From: Promerops cafer
Lineage: Eukaryota > Chordata > Aves > Passeriformes > Nectariniidae
Direction of reading: 5' to 3'
NCBI GenBank assembly: GCA_013398275.1
Contig: VZSE01009986.1
Span: forward strand, 1,110,659-1,174,658
Length of the DNA: 64,000 nt
The notes beneath the pieces were generated by a model that saw nothing but the letters and a program-made list of their open reading frames with translations, was not told the DNA's origin and searched no databases. The stretch's first letter is position 1; the number at the start of each line of letters is the position of its first letter. Positions 25,001 through 37,000 of the stretch are shown piece by piece. The translations under genes were made by a program, and so were the position numbers.

Positions 25001-28000
25001 TAAAGGTGAAGAAATTGTTGCTCTTTGACATGCAGCAAGGCCCAATTTACACAAAGGTACCATTTATTTCCCTTGATGCAGTCTGCAATCAGCAAACTGG
25101 AAGGCAGCACTGCTGGGTATCTGTGGGAACTCGGACTGGTGCTGCCGGCAGGGTCCCACCGCCTTCAGCACACAAACAGGGCTTTCATTCATTCAGCAAG
25201 CACCCCACAAAACACCTCTCCTGCAACCCCAGCCATGCCAGAGCACACCTAGCTGGCATACTCCAAATCAGCCCAGATTTCCTGTTTAACACTAGTTCCA
25301 CAAAGGAAATGGATCCACGGCACAGTTCTGTGAAAGATGATGAAAACAGTACAAACTGTCCAATGTGTCAGGCAGAAACCAGGCTGCCACAGGATAATTG
25401 TGATCTAACCTAAGAATAAGAAACAGGTATGATAAGCCTTTATTTTCTCACTGACTGTATGCACTAACACCTGATATTTACCCATGGAAATCCATGTCTC
25501 CTGGAGACACGAACACAGCTATGTCAGGAAGGCTGAAAACTGCAGTGCCACAAGCTCTGGCAGCAAGGAGTGAAGATATGCCACTAACAGCCTCAGCTCC
25601 TGTCACTGGATAATGAAATACACAGATACGCAGGGCACAGAAACACGAAGTCCTGGTTTCTGCTCACCAAATCAGATTTCGTCTCATCCCCCCCCCCATT
25701 TACTTAATTCCATGTTTGACACCAACAGGGGTTCAAGTATCTCAGGCAGGCTCTCCAGCCTAACTCCCCTAGTCTGGCTTGATCTCCATTGTCTGCTGCC
25801 AGAGTGGAGCCCACAAACCGCCCAGCGAGCGGCCACCGTCCCGCCGAGTCATTAAAGCTGCGGTGTCAGCTGGCAGGAGCTGCACACCTGAGCCCCAGAG
25901 CTGATCACCATGGCTAATGAACACAGGGCTCATCTGCCCGTCACACAGACACGGGCAGCAGCACTGGCGAGACAACTATTGCTGCACATTGGAGACTTTT
26001 GACAGATTCCCAAAATAGCTCAGTATTGTTGTCAGTGGTTAATAAACAAAAATAATACTGCCATATTGAGGGACAGTAGGAAATGTGAGCGCAGGAACAT
26101 TTGAAGGATCTATGTGTCAGCTGCTTAAAAATGGAAGTAAGTTACATGTTTTCATAATAATTTGTAGTGTGCCTGATGCATTTTTTTACTGAAATAAGAG
26201 GAGCACAGTAAAAGCTGCACTCAGGCTACTCTGCATTTCAATACTGCAAAGATCCAGAGCACACAGAGCATCCCGAGGAAAGCTCTCCGTGCCTCAGCGA
26301 CTTCACTCACGGATTAGGGGCTACTCAGAAGTACCTCAAAAACCACTTCTCCCAAACCTGCCCACCAAAGTGCTCACCAGATGGCTCCCAGCCCTTGTAG
26401 GTCCCACCCAAAGAGGGTGAGCCCAGAGCCCCCATGGCAGAGCAGTCACCAAAGCACACCAGGGGACCGCTCCCTCTGGTGGGACAGCAAGCTGCAGGTT
26501 TTGGGACAGCAAGCTGCAGGTTTTGGGACAGCACAGCTGCAGGTTTTGGGACAGCACAGCTGCAGGTTTTGGGACAGCACAGCTGCAGGTTTTGGGACAG
26601 CACAGCTGCAGGTTTTGGGACAGCACAGCTGCTGCAGCAGTGAGAGGGCCCGTGCTCCACGTGGAACACACTCTGAACAGTCCTCTCTTCTTACTCATCT
26701 TTCTTACCCTCCAGGGTATTTTTGTTTTCATTCAGTACCACTTGATTTCCTGCCACACTTAAGAAGTGGTACAATAAATGACTGTAAATATGATCTCACA
26801 CATTTGTGGTGATCTATCCTAGAAATAATTAAGTATCTGCCAGACTATCTTCTTTCTTACACCTGTTCTGCTCCTGAACTCACTACGCCAAGATTTACTT
26901 TCTTTTCCTTGCAAAAGTTTTGTTTTCTGTAGCTTCTGATTCTATAGCTTCTTTTTGAAGCCTCTTTTTATTAAACCTGGCTGTTTTGATGAAATACAGA
27001 AAAGAAATGAAGTTACAAGCAGCCTTTCCTTGCTTAACCAAGAAGTCTACAACATAGCCCCACTGTGCATCAAGTAATTTTACAGACAAAATGCTTCTAC
27101 TTTTCAAACACCAGAAATCAAATACCAGAAGAAAATATAACCCCCTCCCCATCTCCTGAGGACTTCAACCACCACAGGATAGATAAACCCAGAATTCCAG
27201 CATTTAATACTGTAGACTTTTTTTTTCCCAGCTCACAATGCTTTCCATACCCAATGACTGAAAGTATTTCTTTGTTATTGTTTAACACCAGAAGGCACAA
27301 ATGCATTTACAAAATGACTGTAAGGTTTAGAGTGGCATCTCTATTGGAAGAAAAACTGGCTACAGTGAAAGATCTAAGCTCGAAACACTCCATTAGATGT
27401 GCTGTTCTTCCACTTACGTTTTTTAAAGTAGATCTATAGCTGCCCACATGACAGATTAATATTGTTCCACAGTAGTTAGGTGCTTGGCATTACATTTTTG
27501 AAGCATCTAGAGGCCTTCAGGGCTGAAAGTGTTCCCATCCTCAGCGATCTATAATGGTTTCTCTAGAGGCCAGCACTCCTTCCCAACAAACACTGCCTCC
27601 ATAAATCAGGCTGCACAAGTGGCACTTGGGGACGTCACCATCCATCTCCACAGCTCCTCTGAAGGATGTTGGGTAAAGAGCCTCTCCCAGCACTGCAGCC
27701 AGGGAAAGGACCATCACAGTTGGCACTGATAAAGCATGTGCTACTTAAATCTGAAGACACACTAAGTCTATGGAAAAAAACACATCCTGCTGGTGTTAGC
27801 ATGCCTCAGGCACTGGGAGAAGCTTCAGCAACTCATCTTCAAAAGGCAGAGAGCCAGGGCTCTAGAAACCTGCAAAAATTGGCTAAGCCTGCAGTCTTTT
27901 TTTATTTTATTATTTTTTTATTTTTTTTTAGTTGAGCATCTTCAAAGTCTACGATTCTAACTGTAGGGCACAGCAGCTGCCACTGCAGATTTGATCCTCT

Positions 28001-31000
28001 CAGCTTTTGGCAGCTCTCAACTTGAAATTCTAGCAAAAGAATTTTTCAAGTTGCTATTATTGCCTGTCATGGATTTATAAATATTGTGCACTATCTGCTG
28101 TGGCATGGCTCTCCTGGGACACCAGTGCATGCCAAAAGCATAACAGAATGAAAAACAGTTCCTATTCTTCAAATAAATGCTAATTTTTTTTAACTGTGCT
28201 CACACGATGCGTTTGGTGATCAGCTTCAATAGTACAGAATATATATCAGAGGCAAAAAAGCTGATTGTCTTTTCCAGTAGTATTCAGCTGCTACTTTCAT
28301 TAAGCTTGTTTAATTACATTCCAGATGCTAATTTGCAAGTTGATACCAGAGGGTGCAGGACAGTTTGCCTTTGAATCATTTTTCTGTGATGTGATGGTCT
28401 TGAAGCTCACCACGACCCTCCAGTAGCCCTAGCAAGCTATTCTGACAATTAGTGCAAAAGAAAGGAGCACTGATCTTGACAGAAAAATAGTAATTTTCTA
28501 CGTATTTTATTAATCTCCAGCAATTTTATCTTCATTGCCACTTCATAGCAAGTTTTATGTAAAATATACATAGCATACTTCAGATATAATTTGGATTAAT
28601 TTCAATAGAAATATTTGTTATTTTATTAATTTACTGAAAAAAACCCCACATCTGACTTAGAATGTAAATAAACACTTCCTCATATTCTGTTATGGCTGTG
28701 AGTTTGTAAGAGTACCATTGAGCTTTATCACATGTAACTTTGCTGGTTTGGTTAATACAATTCCTGAAGTGTTATTAGATAACAGATTCTCCAGGAAAAC
28801 CAAAGCAAGGGTTAAGGTGCATGCAAGTCTCAAAGATCTAAATATCTATTTCAACAAATTGCTAGGCTGTATTTCTACATGCTTGTTATAAGTGATTATC
28901 TGCTGCCACTTCTGGTTGTGTGTGAAGACAGTTTAATGAGGATGACCTTTCTAAATAGGAAAATTTAGAGATTTACCAGTTTTTGGTGCCTTTTTCGGTT
29001 GCTCTTACGTAAGAAACGGACTTAAAATCCAAGCTTGAAAACTAGCTGAGAAGAAATGAAAATTTCAGTTGCACAGCACAGCTCTTTGCCACGTGTATCT
29101 TGCAAAGAGGACTATTGTGCTGTAGCTGTTGCTTCCAGGGATTTGCAGCCCGTGTTTCCAGTGCAGTGGCACCCGTGCCAAGTGCACAGTCACACTGGAG
29201 GCTGGAAAAGGAGACTCTCATTCTTACAGCAGCACGAGGGGAGAGGGAAAAAGAGTCCTCCTCTCTCTCTCGTGGCTCTGTCAGCCATCTGGTGTGAGGA
29301 TCCTTCCCAGAGACACTTGGGAGCCTATTAAACATATCCCAGTACTTCTGATAACAATTGTAAATATACTCGAGGCCACAAGTCCAGTGAATTCCTGCCC
29401 AAATCACAGGAATCCTGATCCCACCGTGTGTCCCTTCCTTCACACACCTACAGCTCTTGCTTAGGTACTGACAGGAGAGGGGCCAGGGATAATTGGGAAA
29501 CTGCTTTTTACTAATGCTGAAGCAATTAACTAATGGCAAACTTCTCCAAACAAGGTGAGGGGGTTGACTGTTTTTTAAAAATCTGCTGGAATTGCACACT
29601 GTGATTTGTCAGGAGATGAACCAAGGTACAACAGCTCATCTCCCATTTTAAACTTCAGTTACCAGCTTTATAGAGAACTGTGGATTTATGGGACCATCAC
29701 CTAAAACCACAGTGCACTCCAGGGGGAGGAAATGACCCACAGCAGCTGCATTACAAAAATGAGAACCATCTGAAGACCTCTGCTGATAGCAAACTAACTT
29801 TTGCCTTTTCTACATCATTCAGTGCTACTGAAGAGCTCCAAGCTTTGTTTTATCTGCCTTTTAGGCTGAAATGATTGCAACTGTTAGTGTTACAAGTCAT
29901 TTTTAATGGGTTCAATTTTCAATCTTGTGTTCAATTCTCATTTTTTCTTTACTGTGGAATTATTAATCAATTGGAATGAGAAGGAGCATTCACAGAAAGT
30001 CTGAAGAGATTAATGTGGTTTAAGAGGACTTGACATTCCTGAGGCATTTTATCAAATACAGTTACAAAAACCACTGTAATTGATTTGTAGTTAATTTCAT
30101 CTGGATTCTCAGGGTTTAAATTGGCAGTATGGTATAACCAAATGCAAGAAATACTAGAAAATACAAAAATCATGCACTGCATTCATTTGTAAATGAACAG
30201 CTTACTCTTATCATGACACTCCAGCTTTTAGTTTTCCTGAATGATTCTTTATAACCACAATCAAGTATTTTCCATTTTTATCAGTATCATCAGCAAAACA
30301 CAACCTTATCAGTCTTCTGATAATCAGCTTTTAAGTAGATATTGAAAATACAAATACTAGTTCTGAACATTCCTAATCAATCAGAATTGTTTTATGTACT
30401 ACCTGAAAACTTTTTGTTGCATTCTCTTTCCAAGACTAAGAGAGAAGGACAGATTGACAGAAAAACAACAATATTGACTGTGCAAGGGCTGGTAAATTGC
30501 TGAAGTCAACTATCACCAGTAAGCAGTATGTTTTTAAAGCCTTCACCTACATTCAAATCACACATTTTCCCATATATAAATACAGCTTCTTGCAAATTTA
30601 TTTATTTTACCCATCAATTTTTACAGCTTTGCAGTAAGCTGACATTAGTACATTTTAAGTGCAGCAAAACTAAAGCATATTTACCTTTTTTAGAGTTTCA
30701 AACCTCTTATGATCATAAGGATTGCTGAGGGAAGAACCACTGAGGTTTAAAAACCCAGGACTTACCTCCATGTCGGGTTTGTATTTATCTTCAAACACTG
30801 CCATGGCTGCGAGCGATCCAGAACCTGTGGTGACAACACCAGGACACCCCTTCAGCCAGTGGATTTAGGAATGGCAATTTTTTTAGACAAAAATATAGTA
30901 CATCTCATCAGCACAAACCAAACTGAAGCCCACCTTAGCTTCCTCTGCACTGTACAGTGTCTACACTAAGTCAGAACCTGATTTAATCCTGGGGGTGCAG

Positions 31001-34000
31001 CTTGTGTACAGACTCAGCACAGGCCCATCCTGACAGACTTTCCTTCTTACCATTTGGAACATAAGATAAAAAACGAGGTCAGAAACAGAGTTACAAGAAT
31101 GCCACAGTTTGCAGTCCCTACTCCTGCATCCCTCCTGCCCCACTGCTGTGCCTGCCCCTCTTAGAGGGGTGCTGGAATGAGGAGATGGCAATGGGAACAG
31201 GGCAGGGGGCTGCTGCCACCAGCACACTTCCCCTGTAGCTAAACAGTTAATTGTGCTCCTGCTTTGTGCCATTATATAATGAACAACAGCAGCTGAACAA
31301 AGTGCCAGAGACAAAACCGTGAGCTGAACGTTCCTCTCCAGAAAGGATGAGGTACAAGTGCAGTGATGGAACAGGAGCCATCTCTGCCCAAAGCACTGTG
31401 GCTGCAGGGTTATAAATGTGCTTTTCATGAATTAACACAAAAAGCAGGATGGTACTATCTGAAACTGTAAACCTGCTTTGTTCAGAAAGAGTGAGCCTTC
31501 AAGGAAGATTTTCTTGTCTGTCGGTAGCCCTACCCATATTTCAGAGAGCACTACTTTTGGGGAGTGAATAAAGTTACCTGCAATTTTTTACTCCAATTAG
31601 AAGATTTTTTGGCATTTATTACTTTTTAACTTGTTTTGCATAGTGCTATCTGTTTAGCTGGGTCACAGAGAAAGCCATATTTCCTATTTAAAATGATTTG
31701 TGTATATCGCTTGACCACCTCAATGGTTTAGTGAAAGCAAAAGGCAGCGATTAAACAGTTTCAAATGAGGTGTCCTGCTGATTTTATCAAGTCTGCTGAA
31801 TGTATAATGAAAAAGGAGAAGCTGACAGTGACACTGTTGAGAAAATACAGACTACCTTAGCTGAACCATTTAAGGAGGTCCAATTATAGATCAAATTTAA
31901 AGGGTTGAAACAGCAGATTTACAGACACAAATCAATGAACATGGTAATCCTGATGAATATGACAGATATTCCTGTTACAGAATATTGCTGTGGTTGAGGA
32001 TCATTACCTTTACAGTACCAAATACATCACATCTAAAAGCAGTAGGACACTCTAAGTGTGTACTTGTATTGCAGGCAATGACTATTCATTTACACCTTGG
32101 AGCAATACACAACTCCATTTTTTAAATGCTGAAACTGAGAATAAAGAAGATTTTTAAGCAACTAATAGCAAAACTGAACTGCTGATGCAAACAGCTGATA
32201 TCACAAAACAAACCACACATAAAAGGAATTTTATTGACCCTTTGAACAAGGTAAAAATAAAGCATGTGCCAAAACAAATAAAGGAACCTGAACAATAAAA
32301 TAAAAATTCTTCTAGAATTACATAGGAATGTTTCTAATGAAAAGGGAAAAAAATCTGGGCTATGGTCTCAAACCAAGCCCATATTCTTGCTGTACCCAAA
32401 TGAAGGCCTACCATGAGCTGAGTGGGAAGCCTCAAAGCTGGAAAACAACCCTATTCTTGGGGAAAAGTTGACAAAAATCAGAGTACAAACACTAGAAAAT
32501 GTGAAAGAAAAAGTATAAAATGTAATATCTGACCAAAATTACTACACTAGCTATTTAGTTGGGAAAAAGTGATCTTAATTTCTTAAAATTTCTACTGACA
32601 AAAAATTATCAATAACACAATTGCATGCATGGCTTAGGCTGAATTCCTCCAGCTCCCTTTAAAAAGAAGTTCCCAAAAGAACCTATGGGCAGGAAATCAG
32701 TAACTTAAAGAAGAAAAAAAGAAAAATGAAAAAGGCAGGGAGAATCTTCTGTTACAGTACATGGAATCCTTCATACATAAAAAATTACACTTAATTATTT
32801 ATCTCAAGACACAAATAAATGCCAAATCTACTATCAGCCTTAAATAAATAAATCCAGACAGTCCTATAATGTAAATTTTCAAAGAGTTGTTTAAAGTCTT
32901 AACTTAATTAAACCTACATGTAGACATTTACATCTGAAAACCAAGATCCTAAGGAGGTTCTAGAAGAACAGGAAGCTGGAAAAGCTGAATAGACTCGCTT
33001 CATTTTTTTCTCTAATGCTCATAAATCCTAAACAGGCTTGCATTTAAAATTTGCCTTAGCAAAAGCCTCCCAGCACAGCTATGCTTTCTCTGAAAGAACA
33101 GATTTTCCTGATCTTAAATAGCACAATGGAAATTCCTCACTCTTCCCAGCACCAGCTGTAAGCCCCGTGTTTTCAGAAACACCAGTCAATGCACACATCT
33201 GAGCGTCTCCATCAAAACAGGGCATGTTTGACAACAGCAGCAGGAACTGTTGTGGAAAACCCTCCTGGCAGGCAGACATCCCCTGGAGCACGGAGCTGAG
33301 CAAAGCCCACCTGCACTGCTGGGACTGGCCTGGACACTGCCATGGACAGAACTTCCCCACCCCACTGCACCCACCTCCCTCTCCCTGTCGGGCTCCGCTC
33401 GCCACCCAAACCGCCCCACAACGTTCCAACTGCTCCAGCTGCCTCGTGACAGGAGAGTGGGCAATAAACTGGGAACTCAATAAACACTGCAAGCATGGTT
33501 TTCTTACTGCAGCTCCTATAAAAGCACAGAAAACTTGGATATTAAGGGTCTATGGAGAACTTGTTTGTGTGTGGGGAAACAGCTGCTCTCTTGTCCGTGC
33601 ACTCGGTGCCCACCGATAATTCATTTTTAACAAGCATGCTTTGCCTTTATGCAGAAACAAGCTTCACAATTCCCAAACATAGTGTCTGGAGAAGGATAAA
33701 ATCCAAACACCATCCATTAACCTGGGATGGATTCCCCACCTCATACACACAGTAACTGATTTAAGTCATTACCAGTTCACATTCAGCAGCAGTTCAACCT
33801 CAAATCCATTAAAACCTCCAGGAAAGCCGTGTGGTAACGTGTCATTAAACAGTGTCTTTACCTGAGCTCAAAGTAACACCTAACCAGGTATTTATCTTAG
33901 GTAAGATTTCAAACTAAGCTCTGCAGAGGTAGGAAATTTTCTTTGTTGGATTTATTTTATCCACATGTTTGAAGTTTATGTCTCTTCTGTATGTGAGCAA

Positions 34001-37000
34001 TAAGAATAATTACAACAAAGGATAATTAGCAAAGTCGTAATTTATTTGTGTTAGATAGCATTCAGGAAAAAACCCTTTCAGATCTTTAAAACCCACTAAC
34101 TCCTAAGAATGCTTATACCTAACATCAAATAAAAATGCTGTCTCAATTCTAAAGAATTTACATCGCATATATTTTCAGTAAGCTACACTTTAGAACCAAA
34201 TATTCAGGAATCATTAATCTAGTATCTACACACACGTAAAAATATTGACTGCAAAAAATTCTACAGAAATACAGAAGCTGAACTACTCAGAGGCAAATGC
34301 TTTTCAGTCTCCTGATTAGCATGGATCAGGTAAGTGTTGAAACAAAAAGAGAATTTACTGTTCTCTTCTTTAAGTAACACTGGTCATTTCCTGAGTTTTC
34401 CCAGCCAAGTTGCTAAATTTTCTGCATGCAACTGTAATAAATTGACTTTAAAAATACCATCTGGTCTTCACTTGAGCAGTTATACCACTTCAGTACTGAT
34501 TTAAAGTGAAAGACGATTATTGATACATAGCAAAAAAGTGCAGCTCACAATAATTTTCACTGTGAATTACAACTACAGAAGCTTTTCTAAAGCAGGTGCA
34601 CTGGATCTTTTCAGCAGAACCTTCACTGAGGACAAGTCCTCATTGCCAAGTACAGTCCATCTCCTCACCCAAGGACCTGTTTGCTGCCACACCAGGGGAT
34701 GTGCAGAGCTCTGAGAGCAACATTTAGCACTTCCTCATCCATCACTGCCAAGGCTCCCTGACAGGGCATTTATTCACACGCACTCATTGTTATTCAATTT
34801 GCTGCTCATCCCAGGTAAGAACTCCGTGATCTCGGCAGCCCCTTGGCCTGGGATCATTTTTCAGCGTGGCTCCTGGCTGGGGGCTGGCTCCCAGCAGTGG
34901 GAGTTCTTGCTCTGCAGCACGACACTGCCACTGCAATGAAGAGCTGATTTATGAATATGAAGCACCACTGGCACCAGGGGAGCAGCTCCAGCCACGAGAG
35001 ACTCCCGAGCACTCCGCCTGCTTCCGAAAGCTCAACTACACACTTCAAGTGCTTTAATTTTATGCATGCATTTCATTATAAGCCTTGGCCAGAAGCTTTC
35101 CTAGACAAGCCAAGCAATCAGACAATCTTGCATCGTTTGCTGAAATCCAATTTTGTCCTTTGTCAGCATAAACAGTTTAATTTGATGTTCTCACTCCTGA
35201 GTAAGCACTGTGTACCTTTTAAATCTCTCTTGCAAGGCAGGACACCACTCTGTCCATCCAGACAGACCACCACACCAAAATAAAACTCAACTTCTCAACC
35301 ACCTTTCCTATTTCATACTGAATTTCCAGAAGTCAACTGGCCAGACACACCTACCCTGATTTAATAAACCGCCTTTAGAACATTTGGGATAAAATACCCC
35401 AAAAAACAATAGATTAGTCTAAGTAAGACTGAAATACATTTCCAACTGCTATCTTCAATTTGACTTTTCACAGTTTTCCTGCTGTCTCAATTCTATCTTT
35501 CATCTGTATGCATTAGCTAATTTTTTACTAACACATATGCTGGTCACGGGAGGAAGTGTCTGCACCAGGGGTGGGAAGGTGAAGGACCCTGATGCTGAGA
35601 GGGGCTTTGTCTGACAGCGTGGCCAGAAAGAATGTGTGGGCACCAGCCACACGCCTGCTACTGCCCGCAGCAAACCGAACTACACGGAACTTAAGCCTCT
35701 GATATTCTACTTCCCACTCGTTTGACCTGAAGTCTGCCACCATGCTGTTTCTGCGGCGGGAAGGAGGAGCTGCCGGGATTCCCCGACAGGCCGCGTTCTA
35801 AAGCTTTTAAAGCCGAGGCAGGAAAGCCAGCCCGAGCGGAGTGCCGAGCGCGGCCGTGGCGCACCGAGCGCATCCCGCAGCCCCGTTCGGGCCGGCTCCC
35901 CGGGCCCGCGATGACGTCACGGGCCGCGCAATGACGTCACGGGCGCGGGCCGCCGTGCCCGGGCCGCTGGCGCCACCCAGCGGCAGCGCGCCGCCGCCGC
36001 ACCGCTAATTGCGAGCGTTAATCACCGCGGCCCGCCCCGGCCCCCAGAGCCAGCAGGAAAACGGGAACCCCCGCCATCCTCTGAGCAGGTGTTTTAGCCG
36101 AAGATGCCAGCCACAAACCGAAAATATCAATGCGAATCTAAAAACGTGTGTTTTCCCACCACAGCAGCAGCGTAAAAGCTGCACCAGGCACAGGCTGACT
36201 GATTTACTAATCTGATACACTTCGTTTTCAGATCAGTTTTCTGATATATTTATTTGAACTTTCCCTAACACTTCCACGGCTCTACCAAACATAAGCTCCC
36301 GTTTAAAATAATCCACAAGTCTTCCAAACAAAACACAAGTTCCCCGAGTGAGTGAAATTTATACGAACCACGAGTTAGGACAATCTGCAAACCAAGGTTT
36401 CTGGGGAACTTTCTTTTTTCTTTCCCACAATTCTTGTGCTTTAAGGTGTGGAACACACACAGGAACGTTCCCAATATCGGTTTTCTGGCAGCTAAGTTTT
36501 ATCCCAGCCCACGTTTGTGAGGAAACCGAACAGCGCACCGGCCTTATAAATACAGGTACCAACTCTCTCTTTGCAGCCCGAGGCCCACACAGCTCCCAGC
36601 AAGCAGTGGGATTTAACTAAACCCACTTGAAGCAGCAATCTGAAGCAGTCCCCGCGCCCTGGCCCCGCGGGAGCAGCACTCACCCATGGTGACGTAGGGC
36701 AGCTTGTCGGTCGATCCGTGGGGGTGGATGCTGTACAGGTGGGGGCCCGTGACATCCACTCCCCCCAGCACCAGCGAGGCGCCGATGTAGCCCTGGTACC
36801 TGGGAGCAAGGTTTGGCTGTGAGTCTGAAGGCCACAGCTCAGCCGTGGCTGTCTAACACAACACAGGGGTTTGGGAACTGCTCTGCAACTGCCCGGGTAC
36901 AGCTCTGTGCTAAACAGGCTGCTTTTACCAGCTGACAGCAATCAGATAAGAAATGTACTAAAATATGGCTTCTTTCAGTGTCCAGCAGACTTCCTGAGGC

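Larger units (their letters stand above)
19644..30765 (-). other. PSMB7 intron 6 (11.1 kb)
   Basis: No additional exons recognised. It holds a CpG patch at 22020-22265 followed by a long AT-rich low-redundancy block, a C10 tract near 25687, a 22/23-bp minisatellite at 26481-26631 and T-rich tracts (27898-27931). Confidence 0.7.
35745..36060. promoter_or_regulatory. CpG island inside PSMB7 intron 5, candidate internal promoter
   Basis: Very high CpG density over about 300 bp, with two perfect TGACGTCA elements and a CTCF-like motif, well separated from the PSMB7 5' end at 38.3 kb. No coding first exon was recognised on either strand. It may drive a noncoding RNA, an alternative PSMB7 transcript, or act as an insulator or enhancer. 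Confidence 0.5.
30825..36683 (-). other. PSMB7 intron 5 (5.9 kb)
   Basis: Mostly AT-rich with no exons seen. A strong CpG island with two CREs is located near its 5' end (35745-36060). Confidence 0.7.

Noticed and set aside
26325..26812. Open frames repeating a Gln-Val-Leu-Gly-Gln type motif or its complement
   Set aside because: By-product of the 22/23-bp minisatellite; open on both strands in several frames, with no splice or start context.
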